A DNA stretch of 64,000 nt from Deinococcus aquiradiocola. Its GTDB lineage: Bacteria > Deinococcota > Deinococci > Deinococcales > Deinococcaceae. A program made the translations under genes and the position numbers. The notes under the pieces were generated by a model. It saw nothing but the letters and a program-made list of their open reading frames with translations. It was not told the DNA's origin and did no database searches. Below, one piece after another: positions 1 to 8,432 of the stretch. Each line of letters starts with the position of its first letter. Position 1 is the stretch's first letter. The DNA is taken from the NCBI RefSeq assembly GCF_014646915.1, contig NZ_BMOE01000001.1, positions 150,072 through 214,071 of the forward strand. The letters are read 5' to 3'.

Positions 1-29
1 CCGCCACACCCGCCGCGCCCCCACATCCG

Positions 30-35
30 TATCCT
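30..35 (+). promoter_or_regulatory. -10 box of leaderless promoter
   Basis: TATCCT lies 7 nt before the ATG at 43, with no Shine-Dalgarno between. This is the leaderless arrangement repeated across the window. Confidence 0.5.
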
Positions 36-42
36 GAACGCC

Positions 43-615
43 ATGACCGACCCCACCGCGAACCCCCACCCGAACACGGCGACCAGCGAACCCCACCCCA
101 TCCGCGTGGACTGGACCGAAACGGCCCTGTGGCCCGGACAGCTCGGCCTGACCCTCGCGCCCGGCAGGAAAGGCCTGTCCGCCGACGGCCGCACCCGCCA
201 CGACCGCGACCTCCTGGCCGACCTCACCCGCCTGCGCCGCGAACACCACGCGCAGACCCTCGTCAGCCTCCTCGAAGACGACGAGGCCCGGCGCCACGGC
301 CTTCAGGACTACGACGAACACGCGGATGCCCTCGGCCTCGACGTCCTGCACCACCCCGTCCCAGGCGCGGACGTCCCCCGGAACCCCGCCCTGTACGCCG
401 AGACCGTCGACGAGATCATGAACCGCCTCCTGAACGGAGAGACGGTCGTCGCGCACGGCCTAAGCGGCCTCGGCCGCGCCGGAACGCTCGCCGCGTGCCT
501 GCTCGTCCAGGCGGGCATGGCCCCGGGTGACGCCGTGAAGCACGTCCGGCAGGCCCGCCCGGGCGCCACCATGACGGACGCGCAGGTCCGCTACGTGGAC
601 ACCTTCGGCGAGTGA
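43..615 (+). CDS. Dual-specificity-phosphatase-fold protein lacking the catalytic Cys
   Basis: A 190-residue cytoplasmic protein resembling the CDKN3-like tyrosine/dual-specificity phosphatases. In that family the P-loop reads HCxGGLGRxG. Here residues about 137-146 read HGLSGLGRAG, so the nucleophilic Cys is Gly, while the P-loop Arg and the following helix (TLAACLLVQAG) are kept. The upstream LVSLLEDDEARRHGLQDY stretch fits the family's N-terminal half. The expected Cys-phosphate chemistry should therefore be absent. It may be a pseudophosphatase that binds phospho-ligands, or a gene losing function; the frame is intact and codon use is like its neighbours. Leaderless start; a strong terminator follows. 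Fold assignment is confident, function is not. Confidence 0.8.
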   Translation: MTDPTANPHPNTATSEPHPIRVDWTETALWPGQLGLTLAPGRKGLSADGRTRHDRDLLADLTRLRREHHAQTLVSLLEDDEARRHGLQDYDEHADALGLDVLHHPVPGADVPRNPALYAETVDEIMNRLLNGETVVAHGLSGLGRAGTLAACLLVQAGMAPGDAVKHVRQARPGATMTDAQVRYVDTFGE

Positions 616-635
616 CACAGGCCCCCGGCAGGGGA

Positions 636-669
636 AAGGCCGCCGCACCGATCAGGGTGCGGCGGCCTT
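636..669. terminator. Bidirectional hairpin terminator
   Basis: Perfect 14-bp inverted repeat (636-649 with 656-669), 6-nt loop, between the convergent genes ending at 615 and 699. Confidence 0.8.
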
Positions 670-698
670 CTCTCTCAGCCGTCAGTGGACGGAGGAGG

Positions 699-3600
699 TC
701 AGGGGCAGACGTTCAGCGGGCTCGCGCTGTTGCGGGGCGCGGGCGTGGCGGCCGTGAAGTCGCTGCTGTTCTGGTTGGTGTCCTGGCAGCCGTTCGCCTT
801 CCTGAAGGCCGCGAGGACCGTGGAGATGGCGGGTGCGGCGGCCGTGCCCTCGTACGTGCTGGCCGTGCCGTAGCCGACGAGGTCGATCAGGGCCGGGGTG
901 CTGGCGGCCGTGGAGACGGCCGTCGTGCCGTTCACGATGGCGATCTTGCCGTTCGCGGCGGCCATGTTGAGGGCGGTGGTGGTGTCGTCCGCGCCGGTCA
1001 GGTCGCTGCCGCTGTAGGGTGCGCCGCCGGTGCCGGTGGCGGGGCTCACGCTCAGCAGGTAGTACTGTCCGGGCTTGAGGACCACGTTCTTGAGGCTGTA
1101 CGTGCCGGTGAAGGTCGTGCTTGACGTGGCGCCGTACTGCAGGCTCTTGCCGGAGAGGTTCACGTCCTGCCCGCCCGCGTTGAACAGCTCCACGTAATCC
1201 ACCTTGTAGGCGGGGATGGGGTTCGTGCTGGTGCTGCCGCCACCGCCGTACACCTGGCTGATGACGAGCTTCCCGGCCGTGGTGGGTGCGTTCACGTTCA
1301 CGGTGAAGGTGGTGGTCGCGTCGCTGACGCCGGGGCCGCTGGCGGTGACGGTCACGGTGTACGTGCCGACGGTGGCGCCGCTGCCGTCCACGCTGACGGT
1401 GCCGCTGGTGCCGGTGCCGGGCTGCTGGGTGACGGTGACGGTGGGCGCGGTGCCGCTGCCGGTGACGCTGGCGGTCAGGGTGACGTTGTCCGCGTACCCG
1501 CTGCGGGTGACGGTGACGGGGTTGGCGGCGGTGGTGGCGCCGCTGGTTGACACGTCGCGGGTGGCGTTGGTGGCGTTCACGGTGATGCCGGGCGTGGCGA
1601 CCGTGACGGTCTGCGTGCCGGTCGCGGTTTCGGTGCCACGGCGCGCGGTGACGACGATGGAGGGCGTGCCGGTGCTGGCGTACGTGTGGGTGCGGCTGGT
1701 GGTGCTGCCGGGCAGGCCCGTGTCGCTGCTGCCGTCACCCCAGTCGATGTCGAGGGTGTCGGGCGTGCCGGTGGTGGGGGTGCTGAGCGTGTACGGCTGT
1801 CCGGTGTACGCGGTGCTGTTGCCGGTGGGCGTCACGCCGAGCGTGCCGAGGGACGGCAGTTCGAAGCCGACCTTGAGGGGGTCGTGGTCGCTGCTGCGGT
1901 ACGCGGTGTTCTCGAAGTACGTGCCGGGCGCGGCGGTCGTGCCGACCTGCGCGTCGCTCTTGAATTCCTTGTTGTAGTCGAGGGCGGTGGGTTCGTCGCT
2001 GTTGTCGTGCCACTTCTCGCCGTTCACCTGTCGGGCCCCGAGGCTCCTGGTGACGAAGGCGTGGTCGAGGCTGCCGAACTGCGCGTCGAACTGGTAGCTG
2101 TACGTGGTGTTGTCGAAGACGGGGCTGAGGTCGTCGGCGGTCCCGGCGACGCCGTCCAGGCCCTTCTGGAGGTTCTGGAGGCTGGGCTCCATGGCGTAGG
2201 CGTTGAAGTCGCCGACCGCGATGACGTCCTGCACGCCGCGTCCGTTCACGATGCCGTTCTGGATGAGGTCCAGCAGGCGCGCGACCTGCTGTTCGCGTCG
2301 GTAGCTGCTGGAGCCCTGGCCGTCGCTGACGTCGGCGTTACGGGGGTCGCTGTCGGCGGCGCTGCCTTTGCTCTTGAGGTGGTTCACGACGACCGCGAAC
2401 TTGCTGCCGCCGCTCGCCTGGAACACCTGCGCGAGCGGGAAGCGGTTGTTGACGGCGTCCGTGTCGCTGAGCGGCGCGCCGATGGGGGTGACGTTCGCCT
2501 TCTTGTAGATCATGGCGACACGGATCGCGTCACTGCCGGGGCTGGGGTGCGTGACGGCCGCGTACACGTCGCCGCCGAGCGCGGTGTTGAGGGCCGTGAC
2601 GATGGCGTTCAGGCTGTCGCCGCCCTTGCCGACGGTGGTGTTGTTCTGCACTTCCATCAGGCCGATCACGTCGGCGTTCAGGCCCGCGAGGTTCCTGACG
2701 ACCTTGCCGAGCTGGCGTTTGTACTCGAAGCAGTCGTTCGCGCCGCGCGAGTTGGCGGTGTCCACGCCGTCGGGCGTGCAGGGGGCGCCGCCGTTGTCGC
2801 TGTCGCTGTTGCTGCTCGCCAGGGTCGTGAAGAAGTTCAGGACGTTGGCGCCCGCGACGGTGACGTTGCCGGTCACGGTGGGCGCGGCGGGGCGCGTGCC
2901 GCTGAAGGTGGCGTCCCTGAGGGTGCTCTCGATGCGCCAGGTGTCGGGGGTGCCGGTGTAGTCGAAGCCGTAGTGCAGCACGCCGGTCACGTCGGCGGTG
3001 TCGCCGGTCCGCAGGGTGTTGCTGGCGCTGAGCGGCTGGTTGCCGCGCCCGTACACGGCTTCGGGGTTCTGGGCGGTGCTGCCGTCGTCGACGGCGATGG
3101 TGCGGCGCGCGATCTCGCTGACCCACGCGGCGTACCCGCTGGTGCTGGGCGCGTTGACCTGCGTGTAGCTGGCGAGGCGGCTGTCGGCGACCTTGAGGAC
3201 GCCGCCGCGCCCGAGCTTGTAGTTCTCGGTGACGACGCCCTGCACGCGGACGCGCATGCCTTCCAGCTTCTCCCAGTCGGCGGTGCTGGCGACGGGCAGC
3301 GTCACGGTGCGCGCGGTGGGGAGCGTCACGCCGGTCGCGCGGACGGTGACGCTGCTGGTGGGGCTGAGTTCGGTGATGGTGTTGGTCGGGTTGCTGCTGG
3401 CGCTGTATTCGGTGGCGGTCCCGGTGACGCGCACGAGGTCGCCGACGTTCACGTCCTTGCAGGCCACGTCGCACAGCACGAACAGGCCCTCGCTGGTGGC
3501 GGGGTCGCTGTCGGCGTCGCTGTCGGGCGCCTGGATGAAGAAGCCCTTGAGCTGCGTGCTGAGCTGGTAGTCGGCCGTCACGACGCCCTGCGTGGTCACG

Positions 3601-4463
3601 ACCTGACCGGCGAGGGGGCTGGCGCTGCCGCTGCCCTGGATGTCGTGGATGGCGGTGACGCCGCCCTCGGCAGCCGTCACGACGATGTTGAAGGCGAAGG
3701 GGTCCTCCTTCGGGTCGCTGCTGGCGGGCAGGTCGACGGCGAAGGTGACGTTGGCGCTCGCGCCGGCGGCGAGGGTGTCGGCGACCTTCCAGCCGTAGGT
3801 CTTGATGCCGGCCACGACGAGTCCGGCGGGGGCCTGCGTGCTGACGCCGCTCACGTCCTGGTTGCTCAGGAAGACGCTGGCGGTCGGGTCGGCCTCGGTG
3901 GTGCCGCTCGTGTTGTTGAAGCGTTTGCCGCCGGTGGGCGTGAAGGTGCTGGCAGTGCTGCTGGCGTCGGAACCGTCGAAGTACCGGACGCTGTTGAAGG
4001 GCGTGGTGCCGACGGTGGGGACCGAGCCGGGGTTGTTGCCAGGGTCGGTGTCGGCGTCGTCGGTGTCCACGCCGAGCAGGGTCAGGCCGGTCAGGTCGCT
4101 GCTGGCGGTGTTCGTGACCCTGAAGGTCGCGCTGACGTGGCGGGTGCCGGTGGCGGCGTTCACGAAGGTGGTGGCGGCGATGCGCTCGAACCTGAGGGCC
4201 TGGGTGGTGGTGTCGGTGCCGGTGAGGGCCTGCGTGCCAAGCGTGCGGATGAGCTGGGCGGTGGCGGTCACGCCGCTGCTGTCGCCGTTGGTGCCCTGGA
4301 AGTGCACTTCGTACAGGCCGCCGCTGCGGGCGGGCGTGGCGGGGGCCGGGCTGGGGCTTGCGGGCACGCTGACGACCGGGGCGGGGGTGGTGGTGGGGGT
4401 GCCCGTGCCGCACGCGGCGAGCAGCAGGCTGAGGGTGGTGAGAGCGGCGATGCTGTATTTCAC
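699..4463 (-). CDS. ExeM/NucH-type extracellular nuclease lipoprotein with lamin-tail domain
   Basis: A 1254-residue surface lipoprotein. The N-terminus is a lipoprotein signal with lipobox LLAAC (Cys18). A Deinococcus-like N-terminal region follows, then an OB-fold-like segment (about 270-420, with IQGSGSASPLAGQ typical of ExeM/NucH). The endonuclease/exonuclease/phosphatase domain spans about 540-865 and shows LMEVQN, NHLKSKG, GDFNAY and SSDHDPLK. Next come Thr/Gly-rich Ig/PKD-like repeats (about 870-1060) and a C-terminal lamin-tail domain (about 1063-1254). Family members are metal-dependent secreted DNases used for extracellular DNA turnover or phosphate scavenging. The start is GTG at 4463; an ATG one base upstream immediately hits TGA. 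The next gene region upstream holds the RiPP-like locus. Confidence 0.9.
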   Translation of the reverse strand: MKYSIAALTTLSLLLAACGTGTPTTTPAPVVSVPASPSPAPATPARSGGLYEVHFQGTNGDSSGVTATAQLIRTLGTQALTGTDTTTQALRFERIAATTFVNAATGTRHVSATFRVTNTASSDLTGLTLLGVDTDDADTDPGNNPGSVPTVGTTPFNSVRYFDGSDASSTASTFTPTGGKRFNNTSGTTEADPTASVFLSNQDVSGVSTQAPAGLVVAGIKTYGWKVADTLAAGASANVTFAVDLPASSDPKEDPFAFNIVVTAAEGGVTAIHDIQGSGSASPLAGQVVTTQGVVTADYQLSTQLKGFFIQAPDSDADSDPATSEGLFVLCDVACKDVNVGDLVRVTGTATEYSASSNPTNTITELSPTSSVTVRATGVTLPTARTVTLPVASTADWEKLEGMRVRVQGVVTENYKLGRGGVLKVADSRLASYTQVNAPSTSGYAAWVSEIARRTIAVDDGSTAQNPEAVYGRGNQPLSASNTLRTGDTADVTGVLHYGFDYTGTPDTWRIESTLRDATFSGTRPAAPTVTGNVTVAGANVLNFFTTLASSNSDSDNGGAPCTPDGVDTANSRGANDCFEYKRQLGKVVRNLAGLNADVIGLMEVQNNTTVGKGGDSLNAIVTALNTALGGDVYAAVTHPSPGSDAIRVAMIYKKANVTPIGAPLSDTDAVNNRFPLAQVFQASGGSKFAVVVNHLKSKGSAADSDPRNADVSDGQGSSSYRREQQVARLLDLIQNGIVNGRGVQDVIAVGDFNAYAMEPSLQNLQKGLDGVAGTADDLSPVFDNTTYSYQFDAQFGSLDHAFVTRSLGARQVNGEKWHDNSDEPTALDYNKEFKSDAQVGTTAAPGTYFENTAYRSSDHDPLKVGFELPSLGTLGVTPTGNSTAYTGQPYTLSTPTTGTPDTLDIDWGDGSSDTGLPGSTTSRTHTYASTGTPSIVVTARRGTETATGTQTVTVATPGITVNATNATRDVSTSGATTAANPVTVTRSGYADNVTLTASVTGSGTAPTVTVTQQPGTGTSGTVSVDGSGATVGTYTVTVTASGPGVSDATTTFTVNVNAPTTAGKLVISQVYGGGGSTSTNPIPAYKVDYVELFNAGGQDVNLSGKSLQYGATSSTTFTGTYSLKNVVLKPGQYYLLSVSPATGTGGAPYSGSDLTGADDTTTALNMAAANGKIAIVNGTTAVSTAASTPALIDLVGYGTASTYEGTAAAPAISTVLAAFRKANGCQDTNQNSSDFTAATPAPRNSASPLNVCP

Positions 4464-4512
4464 ATGAAACCTCGATCAGGTCGTCTAGTCAGGGCAGGGT
4501 GCAGGACGTCAC

Positions 4513-4533
4513 TCCGGCCACCTGAGGGCCGGA
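4513..4533. terminator. Small hairpin, possible terminator of the RiPP-like precursor
   Basis: 7-bp inverted repeat (4513-4519 with 4527-4533) between the precursor gene stop and the nuclease start. No T tract, so termination is only a possibility. Confidence 0.35.
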
Positions 4534-4588
4534 GATCGTGGGACCGCTACCAAACGGAAACGCGCCGCCACATGGGCAGCGCGGGTCT

Positions 4589-4762
4589 TCAGGGTTGGTG
4601 CTGGCCGCCGAACACCAGGCCGCCAGGGCCGATCGGCAGGGAGGTGACGAGCGTCAGGGCCGACCACTCGCCGAGCGGCTGGACGCGCGGGGCTACGTAC
4701 GGCTGGCGCGGGGTGGGGGCACTCTGGTCTGGAAGGAGAGTCGTGGAGCGCAGGTCGTTCAA
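4589..4762 (-). CDS. RiPP precursor with lasso-type leader peptide
   Basis: A 57-residue peptide starting at TTG (4762), chosen because GGAGG (4768-4772 on the other strand) sits exactly 5 nt before it; a longer frame to 4810 has no such site. Residues 22-37 carry the lasso-leader pattern YxxPx(L/V)xxLGx4LT: Y22, P25, V27, L30-G31, L36-T37. The YxxPxL element is what PqqD-like recognition proteins bind in lasso systems. The candidate core after T40 is Gly/Pro-rich (SLPIGPGGLVFGGQHQP) and has no Asp or Glu, so a classical isopeptide ring cannot form. It lies divergently beside a PqqD-like gene and an HPr-kinase-like gene, which supports the RiPP reading. No cyclase, protease or transporter was seen nearby. 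Confidence 0.7.
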   Translation of the reverse strand: MNDLRSTTLLPDQSAPTPRQPYVAPRVQPLGEWSALTLVTSLPIGPGGLVFGGQHQP

Positions 4763-4921
4763 GAAATCCTCCGGTCGCGACTGACGGCCTGGGCCGCAGC
4801 GTCCCTCCAATCTAACGTGCGTTTTGTCATGTTTTCATCTCTGCTCATCATGAGTTCGTATTCATTAAATCTTAATTATTTGTTCCTGCCTCCACGCCAC
4901 CCCCCGCGCTATCGTTCACCC
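4763..4921. promoter_or_regulatory. AT-rich divergent promoter region of the RiPP-like locus
   Basis: 159 bp between the precursor (minus) and the PqqD-like gene (plus). About 4815-4885 is strikingly AT-rich for this genome. TATCGT at 4910-4915 lies 6 nt before the PqqD-like ATG, giving a leaderless start on that side. Precursor promoter elements could not be fixed. Confidence 0.5.
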
Positions 4922-5197
4922 ATGACGGACCCGTCCACCCACCCCCACTGGCACGCCGACCCGGACGTCCTCGTCACGGACCTCGGCGACGAACTCGTGC
5001 TGCTGCACAGCCGCACCAGCCAGATGTACAGCCTGAATGCCGTCGCCCGAACCGCCTGGCAGGCCCTCCCCGCCACCACCCCTACGCTGCTCGCCGCCGT
5101 CCTCGCCACCTACGACGTGCCCGCCGGACAGGCCCGCACCGACCTGGACGCGCTCCTCACGGACCTCGTGCGCCTCGACATGCTCCGGCAGGCGTGA
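4922..5197 (+). CDS. PqqD-like RiPP recognition element protein
   Basis: A 91-residue protein of the PqqD family (stand-alone RiPP recognition element, the B1 type of lasso clusters). The hallmark is the winged-helix pattern with LVTDLGDELVLLHSRTSQMY, then LNAVARTAWQAL, and an acidic C-terminal helix ending in LLTDLVRLDML. Such proteins bind the leader of a precursor peptide and present it to modifying enzymes. The start is the ATG at 4922, preceded by a -10 box and no Shine-Dalgarno. The stop overlaps the next gene's GTG (GTGA at 5194-5197), so the two are translationally coupled. The divergent precursor peptide is its probable partner. Confidence 0.85.
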   Translation: MTDPSTHPHWHADPDVLVTDLGDELVLLHSRTSQMYSLNAVARTAWQALPATTPTLLAAVLATYDVPAGQARTDLDALLTDLVRLDMLRQA

Positions 5198-6042
5198 CCG
5201 ACCCGCTCGACTTCCACAGCCTCGCCCTGCACGTCACCGGACACGCCCCGCCCGGCCAGGGCGACGACCTCGCCCGCGACTGGCAGCGGCAGCCGAGCCC
5301 CTGGCCCGCCACGCACGCCCTGCACGTCACGCCCCACCCCGCCCCCACGCCGGACGAACCGCCACCCCTCACCCAGGTCCGCACGCAGAACGGCCCGCTG
5401 CACCTGCACGTCAGCGGCGACCACGCCTGGACACCCGACGGCCGCTTCCACCTGACCGTCACCCCGCACGGCAGCCAGCTTGCCCTGCACCCCGGCGCCA
5501 GCCCCGCCGAACGCCTGCTCGCCTTCACCGAAACGCAGCGCGCCGCCGGACTCCTCGCCCTGCACGCCGCCGTCCTGCACCGGGGTGGCCGGACCGTCGC
5601 CGTGACCGGCCACAGCGGCGCAGGCAAGAGCACCGCCGCCCTGCGCCTCCTGCAGGCCGGATGGACCCTGGTGGCCGAGGACTGGGCCTGGCTGCACGTC
5701 CCCTCCCGGCAGGTGCTCGGCTGGGACCACGGCCTGCGCCTGCGGCCCCACAGCCTGCACCTGTTCGCGCCGGACCTGCTTCACACCCCCACCGACGCGC
5801 ACGGCAAACACGTCCTCGACCCGGACCGCGCCACCGGACCCTACACGCTGGACGCCCTGTACCTGCTCGGCCACCCGCCGGACACCGGCCCTGCCGGACG
5901 CGTCCGGGCCGTGTGGGAGATGATCGGCGTGCCCCTCCTGCCTGCCGCGCGACACGCCACGCAGACCGCCGTGCACGTCCTGCTCGGCACGCTGCAGGTC
6001 CAGACCGCCGAACGCGACGCCCTCGTCGCCGCCCTCACCTGA
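5194..6042 (+). CDS. HPr kinase-like P-loop kinase of RiPP type
   Basis: A 282-residue protein with the C-terminal half of HPr kinase/phosphorylase: Walker A GHSGAGKST near residue 140, followed by LVAEDWAWL near 160, matching the GxSGxGKS and LVADD motifs of that fold. The N-terminal half lacks recognisable HPrK domain features and is His/Pro-rich. Homologues next to PqqD-like proteins and lasso-type leaders (the paeninodin kinase group) phosphorylate Ser of the precursor peptide. Here the likely substrate is the peptide encoded at 4589-4762, which has Ser/Thr at positions 34, 37, 40 and 41. Start GTG overlaps the PqqD-like stop. Kinase fold is confident; the substrate is inference. Confidence 0.8.
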   Translation: MTDPLDFHSLALHVTGHAPPGQGDDLARDWQRQPSPWPATHALHVTPHPAPTPDEPPPLTQVRTQNGPLHLHVSGDHAWTPDGRFHLTVTPHGSQLALHPGASPAERLLAFTETQRAAGLLALHAAVLHRGGRTVAVTGHSGAGKSTAALRLLQAGWTLVAEDWAWLHVPSRQVLGWDHGLRLRPHSLHLFAPDLLHTPTDAHGKHVLDPDRATGPYTLDALYLLGHPPDTGPAGRVRAVWEMIGVPLLPAARHATQTAVHVLLGTLQVQTAERDALVAALT

Positions 6043-6127
6043 ACCGCATCAGCACGGTCCCCGCCGAACCACAACCCACACCGCACAGGGCGGGTGGGCC
6101 GTGAAGTCTGCCTGAGCAGCCCGGTGG

Positions 6128-6296
6128 CATACGGGTCTGATCCGATTCCAGGGATGCCGGGAACAACACCGACATCCCTTCTTGGGCAAAACAGCGCCCA
6201 TGAGGACGCTTGCCCGCTTCCACCTCCTCAAAACCGTACTTGTTGGTGCTCGCTTTGCTCGGCCGAACTTCAAAAGTTCAGCTCAAAACAGTATCA
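6128..6296 (-). repeat. Stop-codon-associated dispersed repeat, copy A
   Basis: Read on the minus strand it begins with the TGA stop of recD2 (6294-6296), then a GCTGAAC...GTTCGGC hairpin, then GAGCACCAACAAGTACGGTT, a variable middle, and a conserved tail containing GTTCCCGGCATCCCTGGAAT and ending CCGTATG. The same blocks occur in the copy at 42461-42590. No ORF is supported in 6043-6293 other than this element. Confidence 0.75.
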
Positions 6297-8432
6297 GGCC
6301 TGGCCGCGGATGCGTTCCAGCAGGTACGTGCAGCGTTCCTCGCGCTGCCGTCCGGCCGCGATGGCCCACGCGCGTTCCGACCCGGCCGCCACGAAGCGTT
6401 CGCGGGCGCGCGTGAGGGCCGTGTACACGAGGTTGCGGCTCAGCATCGGCGCGTGCGCCTCGTGCAGCACGCCGAGCACCGTCTCCCACTCGCTGCCCTG
6501 CGAGCGGTGCACCGTCAGCGCGTACCCGAGCGTCAGGTTGAACAGCTCCGCGCCGCCCAGCTCCACCACGTTCCCCTCGAAATCCACCTGCAGTTTGCCG
6601 GGCGACGCGGCGAGGACCGTACCGAGCGTGCCGTTGAAGACCTCGTTGGTGTAGTCGTTCTTGGTCTGCACGACGATGTCGCCGGGGCGCGCCTCGCCGT
6701 CCGCGATGCGGGTGCCGCCCTCGCCGGGGTTGAAGAGGCCCTGCAGGTGGTGGTTCAGCATCTCCACGCCGAGCGGGCCGCGCTTCATGGGGGACAGCAC
6801 CTGCACCTTGTACGGCCCGCCCAGTTCCCGCACGAGGAGCGCCACGCGCCGCGCCCCGCCGTCCGGTTCGACCGGGACGTGCGACAGGCGCGCGTCCGTG
6901 CCGCGCTCGCCCGTCAGGCCCTGCTCGCCGTACCAGACGGGCGTCTCGCCGCGCTGCAGGGCGTGCGCCGCCGAGATGATCGGGTTCTGCGCCGCCTGCC
7001 GGTACACCTGCTGCAGCCGGATGGTGGGCGCGCTCTGCGTGAGCGCCTGCAGCGGCAGGCCCGCGTCGACGGGCGGCAGCTGATCCACGTCCCCGACCAG
7101 CAGGACGCGCGCGCCCGGCGCGACGGCCGACAGCAGCGCCAGCAGCAGTCCGTCGCCGCACATGCTGACCTCGTCCACGATGATCAGGTCCTGCATGACG
7201 GGCTCCAGGTGGTTGTGCCGGAAGCCGCCCGGCGTGTACCCCAGCAGGCGGTGGATGGTGCTGGCGGGCCGTCCCGTCAGCTCGCCGAGACGGCGGGCGG
7301 CCTTGCCGGTCGGGGCGCACAGGCCGACCTCCAGGCCCAGGCGTTCCGCGAGGTCCGCGACGCGGCGCGTGGTGGTGGACTTGCCGGTGCCGGGGCCGCC
7401 CGTCAGGACCACCAGCCGCTGATCTCTGAGCAGTTCCAGCACGCTCGCCTGAGCGTCGTCCAGGCCGCGCGCGGCGTCCTCACGCACCTCCCAGTCGCTG
7501 CTGGGCGGCGTGGCGAGCAGCAGCCGCACGGCCTGCGCGAGCTTCTTCTCGGTGCGGAGCGTCTGCGGGAGGTAGATGCGGCCGTCGTCGTCCTTCAGGC
7601 GGCCGAGCTCCACGGCGCTCTGCAGGGCCAGTTCGGCCGCCTCGGCGTTCACGCGCGTGTAGTGACTGACGCCCTTCACGGCCCGCGCGCGCGGCAGGTA
7701 ACTGTGCCCGCCCTGCTGCGCCGCCTGCTGCAGCGCGTACACGGCGGCCGCCGTGAGCCTGCGCGGGTCGTCCAGGGCGTACCCGGCCTCCTGCGCGAGC
7801 CGGTCGGCGGTCAGGAACCCGATCCCTTCCACTTCCGTCAGGGTGTACAGGTCGAGGCTCAGGCGCTCCAGGGCCGGTTCCCCGAAGTGCTTCAGGGCGC
7901 GCTGCGCCTGCGTGATGCTCAGCCCGAGGCCCTGCAGGCCCGCCAGCAGGCGCCGTTCGGAGCCCTGCGCGCCCCAGCTCTGCGTCATCTTGTGCAGGGT
8001 GGCCTGCGTGACGCCCGGCACCTGCAGCAGCAGTTCCGGTTCCGCGCCGAGAATGTCGAAGGTCTGCCCGCCGAAGTGCTTCGCGATGCGCTTGGCAAGG
8101 ACCTTGCCGACGCCGTCCACGCGCGCCTCCAGGTACGCGGCGACGCCGCCCTCGGTCAGGTCGGTGGGCGTGGCCTCCAGCACGAGGTTCAGCACGCGGT
8201 ACTGGTAGCCGTACTCCCGGTGTTCCTCCATCACGACGTGCGCGCTGAAGGTGTCTCCGACCTCCAGAGGCGGCATCACGCCGACGAGGATGGCGTCCGG
8301 GTCCTCGCCCTCGGCGTTCCTGAGGTGGGCGAGGGCGACCGTGAAGCCACTCTCGGCCCGGAAGCGCACGCGGTTGATGCTGCCCTTCACGTCGATGGTG
8401 CTGAGGGAGGGGTCGGTCTGCGGTACGGCCAT
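6294..8432 (-). CDS. recD2: RecD2 DNA helicase
   Basis: A 712-residue RecD-like helicase of the RecBC-independent RecD2/YrrC group, close in length to the Deinococcus radiodurans enzyme (about 715). It is a 5'-3' ssDNA translocase and helicase active in DNA repair. The N-terminal region (about 1-190) has the OB/helix-hairpin-helix-like part; Walker A TGGPGTGKST is near 345-353. LIIVDEVSM (motif II) and HRSQGSEWE with LVYTALTRA (motifs V/VI) follow. The start is the ATG at 8432; a TATGCT -10 box lies 9 nt upstream, so the mRNA is nearly leaderless. It is divergent from the alcohol dehydrogenase. A dispersed repeat starts at its stop codon. Confidence 0.95.
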   Translation of the reverse strand: MAVPQTDPSLSTIDVKGSINRVRFRAESGFTVALAHLRNAEGEDPDAILVGVMPPLEVGDTFSAHVVMEEHREYGYQYRVLNLVLEATPTDLTEGGVAAYLEARVDGVGKVLAKRIAKHFGGQTFDILGAEPELLLQVPGVTQATLHKMTQSWGAQGSERRLLAGLQGLGLSITQAQRALKHFGEPALERLSLDLYTLTEVEGIGFLTADRLAQEAGYALDDPRRLTAAAVYALQQAAQQGGHSYLPRARAVKGVSHYTRVNAEAAELALQSAVELGRLKDDDGRIYLPQTLRTEKKLAQAVRLLLATPPSSDWEVREDAARGLDDAQASVLELLRDQRLVVLTGGPGTGKSTTTRRVADLAERLGLEVGLCAPTGKAARRLGELTGRPASTIHRLLGYTPGGFRHNHLEPVMQDLIIVDEVSMCGDGLLLALLSAVAPGARVLLVGDVDQLPPVDAGLPLQALTQSAPTIRLQQVYRQAAQNPIISAAHALQRGETPVWYGEQGLTGERGTDARLSHVPVEPDGGARRVALLVRELGGPYKVQVLSPMKRGPLGVEMLNHHLQGLFNPGEGGTRIADGEARPGDIVVQTKNDYTNEVFNGTLGTVLAASPGKLQVDFEGNVVELGGAELFNLTLGYALTVHRSQGSEWETVLGVLHEAHAPMLSRNLVYTALTRARERFVAAGSERAWAIAAGRQREERCTYLLERIRGQA

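Noticed and set aside
1686..4784. Very long open frame opposite the nuclease gene
   Set aside because: An artefact of high GC; Gly/Ala/Val-rich with no domain, antisense to a clear lipoprotein nuclease.
4589..4810. Longer 73-residue version of the precursor
   Set aside because: Lacks a ribosome site and adds a non-conserved basic stretch; GGAGG fits the TTG at 4762.
6094..6654. Plus-strand frame over repeat copy A and recD2 end
   Set aside because: Joins a repeat with antisense of recD2; no coherent protein.
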